Made by a program: the position numbers and the translations under genes. The notes under the pieces are model-generated. The model did not search any database, was not told the origin of the DNA, and was given only the letters and a program-made list of their open reading frames with translations. Positions 18,101-25,800 of a stretch of DNA of 64,000 nt are shown here, in pieces. Each line of letters starts with the position of its first letter. Position 1 is the stretch's first letter. Source of the stretch: Anaerobiospirillum sp. NML120449 (lineage in GTDB: Bacteria; Pseudomonadota; Gammaproteobacteria; Enterobacterales; Succinivibrionaceae); NCBI RefSeq assembly GCF_023051105.1, contig NZ_JALKIL010000016.1, positions 1-64,000 on the forward strand. Direction: 5' to 3'.

Positions 18101-21100
18101 CAATGAGATCAAGTGGGAAACTCTGCCTGATGCAGCTCATAATGTGCTTCCTAACTACAAGAACGAAGCCCTCATGGGAGCCGTACTGGTAGGTAAGGAC
18201 GGCAACACAATGTGCGGTCACGTAGGCTCCATCAAGATTGATACTGCCGACACCTCAGTACAGGCTTCAGTTGACAACAAGGTATCCCTGAATAAGGCCG
18301 ATGCCTATGGCAACCTGGTTTCCAACAAGAACGGTGATGTTCTGGGCATTACTGCCGCTGACAACACCTACCTTGAGCTGGATGCTGCTGGTAAGGTCGG
18401 TTCTGTAAGCCTTGGCAAGGGTGCAACTCTTGATGTAGGCGCCCAGAACGGCGCTGTAACTGTAGCCGGAGTTAATGGTAAGTCAGCCACTCTGGTTAAC
18501 GGCGGAAACATCGTAGTTACTGGCACTGCCAATGTTGGTAAGCTAAACTCTGCTGAGGGCTCATCACTTGAAGTAACCAAGGACCTGACTGTTAACGACA
18601 ACACCGTTAAGACTGTAGTTAACGGCAATGTAACTGTAGGCGGCAAGGCTCTGTTCAAGGGCGATACCACCATTCAAGGCAATGCCACTGTAGGCTCCTT
18701 TGAATCAGAGCAAGGTCTTACAACCGCTGCTGGCAGCAACCTCAATGTAACCACTGGTGGCTTTAACGCTGAGAATGCTGTTACAGCTCAAGGAAACATC
18801 AAGGTAACCAGCGGTACTGCAACATTCAAGAGCGATGCACAGCTTTCAGGCGCTGACAACCAGTTCAAGGATGCAGAGTTCTCTTCTAATGTAACTCTGG
18901 CTAAGGGTGTTACTACTGCAACTACTGTAACTCTCAAGAGCGCAGCCGCCCAAAATCTGAACGTAAATCAGGGCGGTACTCTGGACACTGATGTTCTCAC
19001 TGCTACTTCCGGCTCTGTAATCAAGGCTGGTACCTTTGGCAATAAGGAAACCAAGACCCCTGGCTCAACTGGATTCATCTCTGTTGGTACTCTCAACCTG
19101 GAGAAAGGTGAGCTGATCGCCGATCCTGAGTTTGGCTCCGGTCCAGCTTCTGTAATTGCTGTAAAGCAGTTAGGCACTGATGTTACCGGCTTCCAGGCTG
19201 GTGTCCTTAACGGCTCCGCCTATGCCCTGCAGAACTCCATCATTGCTTTTGGTAATGACAACATTGCTGGTGTACAGAGCACATTTGCCAAGTACTTTGA
19301 TGCAAATGGCTCTCTCAAGAGAGATGATGTTGGTGCAGTAGCCTACATTGCTGAGGACATCAAGGTTTCAGCCAACTCCAAGATTGTCGTTGACTCAGCT
19401 GCCAATGATGCAACTCTGACCAGAGCAGGCTATACCTCAGATATTACTCTGGGTGCCAACTCTGTTCTGGCTGTAAGCAACAAGGCTCTGGATCGCAAGG
19501 CTGACGGCACCTCTGCTGCCGTAACCTTTGCCGGTACCACCGCCACCATCACTGCTGACAAGACCTCCAAGGTTGTAATCGCTGCTGATGGCGTCAATGC
19601 TCTAAGCAAGATTGATCTCTTCAACACAACCGATAACAATGGAGCTGCAGCAGATACTGGTATTACCCTCAGTGGTTCTGATCTGCTGGTAGAGACCATG
19701 AATGGTCTGTTTACCCAGACTCTCAAGCAGGGTGAGATTGGTACTGAGTTCACCATGAACTTCAACGCTAATAAGGCCAACCAGATGTTTGCCGGTGTTT
19801 CTCAGCCAGTACGTGACACCATCATCACCTATGCTTACGGCGCTCATAATCCAGCTGCCGATACCGCTAACGGTGAGGATAACCAGATGCTGGTAGGCAA
19901 CCTCCACAGCGAGTTCGTCTATGATGCAACTGCCGGTATTGCTCTGAAGGGTGCTGATGGTAAGGCAGACGCCAATAAGACCGCTGATGAAGTTAATGCC
20001 GCTCTGGTTAACGCAGGCCTGAAGGATGCCAAGACTGGTGAAACCTTCTACAGCTACGACGTCAACGGTAATGTTTACCGTACTGCTGACAACAAGCTGC
20101 TGAGCCATGTACTGGCTACCGGTAATGGTGTCGACGCTGAAACTGCTGCCCGTCTGGCTGACTTCGGTGGCGTAGCTCAGGCTGCTCTGCGTGCTGGTAA
20201 CACCACCTCTGACGCCATTGCTGCCCGTATGGGTGTAGGCGTTAACGGTACTGTTACTTTCGCCGCTAACGGTCAGGGTTCTGGTATGTGGGTAACCCCT
20301 GTCTACAAGACCGCTGATTCCGACAGCTTCGGTGCTGATGGCGTTGACTACGGTACTGACATGAACCTCTACGGCGTAGCCGTAGGTGCTGATGTCTCTG
20401 TAATGGAGAATGTAAGCGCCGGTGTCATGTTCAACGTAGGTTCCGGTGATGCTGATGGTCAGGGCCTTGGCTCCAACGTCAAGAACGACTTCGACTACTA
20501 CGGCTTTGGTGCTTACATGGGTTACACCATGGGTGCTGCTTCCGTTGTAGCTGATGTTTCCTGGACCACCGTTGACAACTCTGTTGAGGGTCAGACCGGT
20601 CTTGGCACTCTGGCCGCCTCCATTGACAGCTCCGCTCTGTCTCTGGGTGTAACCGGCAAGTACGCCATGGACTTCGGCGGTGTTAACGTAACTCCACACG
20701 CTGGTTTACGTTTCACCCGCATCGACCAGGACGACTACTCTGTAGGTAACGGCACTGACGTATTCGCTCAGTACAGCTCCAACTCCATGAACGTCTTCTC
20801 TGTACCAGTCGGTGTAACCGTTGAGAAGGAGTACACCTTCGATGCCTGGAGCGTCAAGCCAGCCTTTGACCTGACCTTAACCGGCAACTTTGGTGATGAC
20901 GAGACCTCCGGTACCGTTGACTGGGAAGGCATCTCCAACCTGAGCACTGACATCAAGTCAGAGTTCGTTGACACCTTCACCTACAGCACCGCCATTGGCG
21001 TTGCTGCTCAGACCGGCAACTTCGGTATGGGTCTGGGTGTTAACTACACCGGCGCCTCCAACGTCAAGGAGTTCGGTGTTAACGCTAACGTACGTTACGT

Positions 21101-21107
21101 ATTCTAA
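15195..21107 (+). CDS. Large autotransporter, copy 1 of 3
   Basis: The 1970-residue protein is a predicted classical (type Va) autotransporter. It has a long signal region (about 1-44: polar MKLSNNAIKFLMAQYRA part, hydrophobic core, GQAQA cleavage site), a Gly/Ser/Thr/Ala-rich passenger of ~1640 residues with beta-helix-like repeats, and a C-terminal beta-barrel from GMWVTPVY (about 1695) to the terminal NVRYVF, whose final Phe is the usual outer-membrane signal. The passenger should be exposed on the cell surface. The signal region and barrel are close to those of the next two genes, while the passenger differs. The ATG is fixed by an in-frame TAG just before it. A T17 tract and ~1 kb leader lie upstream, and a structured element with terminator follows. 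The passenger's function (adhesin or other) cannot be told. Confidence 0.88.
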   Translation: MKLSNNAIKFLMAQYRAIYKNAYFKGIASAVVLTSVMAAGQAQAAALTDLSSATGDITITGASNDSGTDNKWEKITVSGSGSLAAPLYDITITSGSGSKISASGNAATLVSTKALNITGKKATDGISFMSSGDKGIDVSFSAINLEKGAITLNAKDSTAAATLTATTITLGSNAEGVELQDGDATIVIGKSGAVGTIKAGDIASSSTITLNKGGLFKAGTSGSNQVADATISAGSLLILGGKLHSNSDGDSGSTLNVKLVQGEMNGGSIEIDPASKMNITFDATSGITKDEAEAERILNLKSGSLVIKGDTTISGAGTIVIADDVTVTGNTGKEAAFKVSGSGADAAAVVQLSKAALAELAGQTKAETKNTIIKLTDTGEIDVVSLKLSGSSAVGTIKADSGSVISASNILVSDKLKGVSGTLSLEAKSLTLGSKKYSGTESLKFSGAVAEDLTLLSNGAFTLKDKITLTRLNADGKAVDGKITAEDVVVSAADAIKIDGGKYVHENGKITLSSGTMSVTNTGKVDVSSLTLKGQLVLDIAKSGTISANGSNTVLDITGADVNLSGSAAKVIKLAADNGGNILVTGATVEKLQTQAGTGSGAIFDIGATAASTLTIDGDLSLAAANISGAQTKSGIKLTNGVVNVNGGLTLSNAAEINLGANAAGKATLKVQSLDATVTDPASGSTIKSGDYVITGGLKTNSTKGFIVSGSGAVFLGDITADPMPSGSTLQTYTSVGGGTVSAGGDNSLEVSGGSVTVQAGNWNAGGIKLTSGNLVIGQKASNADAAGNVIGAKLKTSSLTIADGQSGASITSAGTLDAAKMSVGAGGKLSVSGQLNLVTEYDGTATTDSLAMYGLKLGDNAVEIKQGGVATLGGTGVLTLLGIKDGAAVTDKNITDAASASGAGEALSTSGSFVDAAGATLKLDLAEGTSFDTKALEALQGRLYGTDKVNGTIDIGAATISDVAPDANNEIKWETLPDAAHNVLPNYKNEALMGAVLVGKDGNTMCGHVGSIKIDTADTSVQASVDNKVSLNKADAYGNLVSNKNGDVLGITAADNTYLELDAAGKVGSVSLGKGATLDVGAQNGAVTVAGVNGKSATLVNGGNIVVTGTANVGKLNSAEGSSLEVTKDLTVNDNTVKTVVNGNVTVGGKALFKGDTTIQGNATVGSFESEQGLTTAAGSNLNVTTGGFNAENAVTAQGNIKVTSGTATFKSDAQLSGADNQFKDAEFSSNVTLAKGVTTATTVTLKSAAAQNLNVNQGGTLDTDVLTATSGSVIKAGTFGNKETKTPGSTGFISVGTLNLEKGELIADPEFGSGPASVIAVKQLGTDVTGFQAGVLNGSAYALQNSIIAFGNDNIAGVQSTFAKYFDANGSLKRDDVGAVAYIAEDIKVSANSKIVVDSAANDATLTRAGYTSDITLGANSVLAVSNKALDRKADGTSAAVTFAGTTATITADKTSKVVIAADGVNALSKIDLFNTTDNNGAAADTGITLSGSDLLVETMNGLFTQTLKQGEIGTEFTMNFNANKANQMFAGVSQPVRDTIITYAYGAHNPAADTANGEDNQMLVGNLHSEFVYDATAGIALKGADGKADANKTADEVNAALVNAGLKDAKTGETFYSYDVNGNVYRTADNKLLSHVLATGNGVDAETAARLADFGGVAQAALRAGNTTSDAIAARMGVGVNGTVTFAANGQGSGMWVTPVYKTADSDSFGADGVDYGTDMNLYGVAVGADVSVMENVSAGVMFNVGSGDADGQGLGSNVKNDFDYYGFGAYMGYTMGAASVVADVSWTTVDNSVEGQTGLGTLAASIDSSALSLGVTGKYAMDFGGVNVTPHAGLRFTRIDQDDYSVGNGTDVFAQYSSNSMNVFSVPVGVTVEKEYTFDAWSVKPAFDLTLTGNFGDDETSGTVDWEGISNLSTDIKSEFVDTFTYSTAIGVAAQTGNFGMGLGVNYTGASNVKEFGVNANVRYVF

Positions 21108-21298
21108 TAACAGTTTGTGATATTCATTGTCACCGTAGCCGGGGCAGCAGCCCCGGCGTCTGGTGGTGATGCCACATCACGATTTCCTGGTAACCTTTAC
21201 TCATGAATACTGTTATCAGAGCGTTGCATACGTTTGCACACTCAAAAGGATTTACAAAGCATTTAAACCAAAACCATGCTCATGCCTGGACAAACTCC

Positions 21299-21416
21299 TT
21301 GCACATGATAGGCAAGCTCATGTGTAAGGAATGAGTCCTAAGCATTAACAGAACACTGGTTAGATGCTTTACAAAATAATTTAGGCGGTTTCCAGAAAAT
21401 CTGGAAACCGCCTTTT
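21299..21416 (+). ncRNA. Candidate structured RNA/3' UTR element, copy 1
   Basis: A 10-bp stem (TTGCACATGA with TCATGTGTAA) carries the loop TAGGCAAGC at 21309-21317. A second possible hairpin (AAGCAT...ATGCTT, 21340-21369) and the words CTTTACAAAA follow. A GC-rich terminator (GGCGGTTTCCAG and complement, then TTTT) starts 57 nt after the first stem. The loop, order and spacing recur after autotransporters 2 and 3, with different stem bases in copy 3. It could be an independent small RNA or the processed 3' end of the autotransporter mRNA; no clear promoter of its own is visible. Confidence 0.55.
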
Positions 21417-21841
21417 ACGCTGGGGTAAATATACCTATGAACAGATTGGCAATTGGACTGCTGGATTTCCTCGAGATTATGATGACCTTATCACGTGACT
21501 TCAGTGCCCGGGTGTTGCCGTAATGTACACAAGCATGTTACCCATGACTCACACTCCACCCGAGCCAGAGGATTGCAATACTGCAGAGTGCAGCACAGGC
21601 CATGATCCATTGTTTGCATAAACAATTTTTGACATACTTGCAAATTATGATACAGGCACAAGCGCTCTATAAGTTAGGCTCAGAATGCACCAAAACCGCC
21701 CGCTATTGACGGCAGGATCAATACAAACTACCCTGAGGAATAAAAGAAACTTACAGGTGCTGGAAAAGCATATAACTAACATTTATTGCCTTTAAGAATA
21801 AAAAATTTTTCAAAGGAACTGTTAGTTGGCATATAATATGC

Positions 21842-21860
21842 TTTTTTTTTTTTTTTTTTT
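21842..21860 (+). repeat. T19 homopolymeric tract upstream of autotransporter 2
   Basis: Nineteen T preceded by GTTAGTTGGCATATAATATGC and followed by CTCGCGAAATTGGCGG. A TATAAT sits 5 bp before the tract, and a second promoter-like pair lies 27 bp after it. Copy 3 has identical flanks with T16, so the tract length clearly varies within the genome. Confidence 0.88.
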
Positions 21861-21887
21861 CTCGCGAAATTGGCGGTGCCAGCGTCC

Positions 21888-21915
21888 TTGAACACGCCCA
21901 TGCATTCGATATATA
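21888..21915 (+). promoter_or_regulatory. Predicted promoter of autotransporter 2
   Basis: TTGAAC (21888-21893), a 16-bp spacer and TATATA (21910-21915), followed by AGCCATTTCCGGC. The pair is conserved at 29487-29514. The T19 tract ends 27 bp upstream of the -35, where changes in length could alter promoter activity. Alternatively TATAAT at 21832-21837 just before the tract is the -10, and transcription starts within the T run. Confidence 0.5.
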
Positions 21916-22748
21916 AGCCATTTCCGGCCACTTTCGAGTGCCTTTGTTAATGTTCTGTCCCATTCTTTCCGTCTTGGATACCTAGGCCAAACAGGCATTA
22001 CATAACGGCTGAAATATCAGCTTTAACCTTACATTGTAAGCCTTTTGATGCCCTAATATGTAGTTGTTACGATGTCGCCATGACATCGCTGTGCTGCCAC
22101 ATTATCCTTATGATTTGCAGTACAGTCACCGCGAGTCTTACCGACTCAGTACCGCTTCCCCACCTGTTCAGTTCCAGCCTTAAGTCATGCATCAATTACA
22201 GCAAAAGTACCATAAACATGTGACACTTGCTTAGAACCTCACCGCATGACCGGTCTGTCATAAAATCTGCCATTTTCCATGGCACGAGCATCCCTCAGAT
22301 AACAGCCACCTTGCAATGGTTACCCTTTATTACGTCTGCTGTTGCAGAACGTGAGGATATCCATACAGCAAACTGCATGCTCAATCACGCATGCCAGCGA
22401 CGGCTGCCATGACCGTATCTTGTAAGGCTGTTCCCCTCTCCTCTCAAAGCCATTCCATCGACTCAAAAAGGACTTTTCTACGTCCCGTATTGCGTCAGGA
22501 ATATGGCCCAACAGAGCGCTGCAGGCTGATCACTGAACCGAAAAGCCACTGGCAGCTTATGCCAGCGCTCATATCACTAAAAAAGCACTGCGGTACAAAG
22601 GTGAGTATACAGCTTACAACTGGTCATACGCTGACAGTACACCAGACATGACCAGCTTATCCAGAAGAGCTCATAGGCATTTATGGCCATGAGAACAGCA
22701 AACCGCCAGCAATTCCTTGTCATCACAGGCAAAGAATAAGCTGGCATC

Positions 22749-22818
22749 GAGCTGCTGTGAAGTGAAGCGGCTCTTTCCTGATGAGACCGGGCCTTAGGGC
22801 ACTCCGGCTCATCAGGAA
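22749..22818 (+). promoter_or_regulatory. Leader hairpins of autotransporter 2
   Basis: First hairpin: GAGCTGC (22749-22755), 11-nt loop ending GAAGTGAA, GCGGCTC (22767-22773), with one G-U pair. Immediately after it TTCCTGATGAG (22775-22785) pairs perfectly with CTCATCAGGAA (22808-22818) around 22 nt. Both occur again in front of autotransporter 3. They end 41 nt before the start codon, which lacks a clear ribosome site, so a role in translation or mRNA stability is plausible. Confidence 0.5.
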
Positions 22819-22858
22819 GCGCGAGACAGAACACACTTCAAATTTCATTACAAAACAG

Positions 22859-25800
22859 ATGAAACTTTCTAACAACGCCATCAAGTTTCTGATGGCCCAA
22901 TATCGTGCAATCTACAAGAACGCTTACTTCAAGGGTATCGCCTCTGCCGTAGTTCTGACTGCTGGTCTGGCTGCTGGTCAGGCCCAGGCTGCAGACACTG
23001 ATGGTGCTGCTTTTGAGAAGCTGACAGGTGATATTACCCAGGCCTCTGGAGATAAATTTAATATCAAGGGTGCTGGAGCCACATTCACTAACAAGAATAC
23101 TTTTACCTTGACGATTAATCACTCTGGTGCTGGTGCGATTACTGCCAGTGGTTCTTCGTCAGGTGATATTACTGTAAATGCCAATAAAGGTACCATCATT
23201 CTGGATCACAAAAAAGGCAATTTAACGATCACCTCTACCAGCGGTGCGGCAACTGTTGACCTTCTCGGACTCCAGGTTAAGCAGGGCACTGTTAAAATCA
23301 AGAATGAAAGTGGCGCCGCTACTCTCACAGCAGGCAATATAACTATTGCAGGTACCCCATCCGGCTCAAGCGGAAATTTTGATAAAGGCACCATTATTTT
23401 AGGAAGTGGCTCCGGTGGTGTAGCAACTCTCGGTGCCAAAACCTCTGTCATCCAGCTTGATGATGGTGGCGTGCTCAAGCTTGCTGCATCAGGCTCCGGT
23501 GCAGCAAACGCTGTCGTACTTGGTACATTCTCTGGTGCTGGCACCGGTGGCGTTATCGATGTAACTTCTGGCAGTGGCACACTTAAGACCGATGGTACTA
23601 TTGCCGGAGTAACCATTAATGTAGGTGCTGAAAAAGTACTTAATGTTGATGTTTCTGCTGCTACCACTGACACCTTAACCATAAGCAAAGGTACTATCAG
23701 CCTGTCTGGCTCAGGGTCCAGCGGTGCTAAGGTGACAGTATCCGGCAACATGATTTTAGGTAAGACTGTTGAGCTTAAGGCAGCTCATGCCTCAGGCGGT
23801 GGTAATGTTACTGTAGGCTCTGGCTCAGCTGGCTCCTTAACTCTATCCAAAGAGACTGCCAAAGGTTTACTTGGTTCCAAAGGTCAGTTAACAATTGGCG
23901 CCTCAGGTGCTCTAACCCTTACCCCTGAACTTGATGGTGAGTTCGTTGATCTTGAGGGCTTGGCATTCTCAGGAAATGCAGCTAACAGCAAGATTAATGT
24001 AGTAGCAAGCGGCTCCGTAGGCGCAGATAAACTCCGTGTTTCCTCCAAGATAGAAAATGGCAACACAGTAACCTTAAAAGCCAATACTCTTGAGCTTGGT
24101 TCCACCTCTTATGATGGCACTAATGCCTTTGGCTTCAGCGGTGCAACTGCAAAGGAAGTTAACCTCAAGTTCTCTGGCGACAGCTTTGTCTTAAAAGACA
24201 AGCTGACCATTTCCAACGTTATCGAGAACACCGATGGTACCAAGACTGCAGGCAAGGGCTCCATTAGCGGTGCTTTAAGCCTTGACAGCGGTGCAAGCGT
24301 TACTGTTGATGGTGCTGTAGTTACCGCCACTGACGCAATTACCGTTGGCTCTGGCAGCCTTGCTGTATCAAACACCAAGGGCACAGTCACCTCAAGCCTC
24401 ACTGTAAACGGTCCTCTGACCCTGCTGGCTTCTGAAACAAACCATAGTGGCAGTATCACTGTATCAGGCTCTGGTACCTCTACAGCAACACTTGATTTAA
24501 CAAAGGCCAACCTCACTATCAAAGGCTCCGGATCCGGCTCTGCTCATACTGCAAAGGCTAACAAGACCATAACTGCCCAGCTGGGTACCGTAAAGGTAAC
24601 CGGTCAGCAGGTAAAGTCACTGTTTGACCAGACTGCCTCCGGTGACAGCGGCGCTCAGTTTATTGCCAGCGGTGCAGGCGGTACCATTGAGATTGTTGGT
24701 GATTTAACCGACCTTGATGCCAAGTACATCGGCAGTGGTGTAACCAACGAAGGTATCAAGATTACCAGCGGCGACGTTGTCATCGGTGGCGAGCTTGCAC
24801 TGATCAACGTCAGTGGAAGCTTAACTGCTGGCCAGTCAGGTGGCATCACTGCAGGCACTCTGACTCTTGAGAATCAGAGCGGTGATGGCACCTACCAAGG
24901 CATCAAGATCGGTTCAGGTAACTACACCGTTCTTGAGGGTCTGCAGACCACCTCTCCTGTAGGTCTTACTTTAGAAAGCGGCTCTACCCTGAACCTTGGT
25001 AAGGCAGAGGCAACCGGCAACGGTGGCAATATCGACTTTAACAAGGTAACAGCTGCCAGCGGTTCCAAGTTCAATGTGGTAAACGGCGACTGGGGCACCA
25101 AGATTAACAACTACGAGTTAGCCAGCGGCGCTGCTCTCACCATCGGCTCCGCCTCTGGTGATGCAGCATCTCTGACCGGTGATAAGCTCACTGTTGTTAA
25201 CTCTTCAGGTACAAACAGCCTTGCTGTAAATCAGAGCGGTGTGCTGACTCTCAGCCAGCTGGATCTCCAGTCAGGTACCATCACAGTAAACGGCGACATG
25301 ACTGTTGACGGTAAGGAGCTTACTACTAAGGACTCTGGCGGTGCAGATGTTGTAACTGGTTACGGTGTTAACATTGCCGGTACCGTCAAGGTATCCGGCC
25401 CAGATGCCACCTTTACCCTCGGCTCAACTGCTCTGCAGGCTCTTTCTGATGCACGCTTTGTCCAGGACTCTGCCAGCGGCAGCACTGCAGCTGACCTGAT
25501 TGTTGACTATAAGCCAAAGGCCAGCGGTTCCGGCTCAATGGACATCATTAGCGGAAAATTCACTCTTGAGGACTTTGCAACCCTGAAGCTGGGCTTTACC
25601 GAAAATGATACATTCACTCTCGACCAGCTTAAAGCTCTGCGTAAAGAGTTCTTTGGCAATACTCAGACTGACGCTATCTCAGGTGGCTTTATCTCCCTTG
25701 GTAATGCCAAGATCGATGGTGTATCCATTACTGATGGCAAGATTGCTGTTACCGAACTTGAGAAGTTCAATGACTTCACAGACTTCGTAATGGCAGACCT

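Larger units (their letters stand above)
21108..22858 (+). repeat. Intergenic direct repeat, copy A (between autotransporters 1 and 2)
   Basis: This 1751-bp non-coding stretch is repeated at 28712-30455. Long blocks are almost identical, for example those around 21431-21535, 22010-22130 and 22440-22770, while the piece near 22260-22430 differs. In order it holds a GC hairpin without T run (GCCGGGGC/GCCCCGGC near 21140), the structured element and terminator, an AT-rich stretch, the T19 tract, a predicted promoter, and the leader hairpins of autotransporter 2. No gene is supported. Confidence 0.8.

Noticed and set aside
19602-20699. Minus-strand open frame (365 codons) inside autotransporter 1
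   Set aside because: Lies opposite the conserved beta-barrel and is explained by its codon usage; no motif or start signal.
21225-21238. TGCATACGTTTGCA, one mismatch from a LacI-type palindrome, after autotransporter 1
   Set aside because: It is downstream of a gene, has no promoter beside it and is not kept in the otherwise repeated copy near 28822.
22781-22858. 26-codon N-terminal extension of autotransporters 2 and 3 (also 30378-30455)
   Set aside because: Copy 1 has a stop codon directly before the shared MKLSNN start, and all base differences between the two extended copies change the amino acid, which argues against coding.
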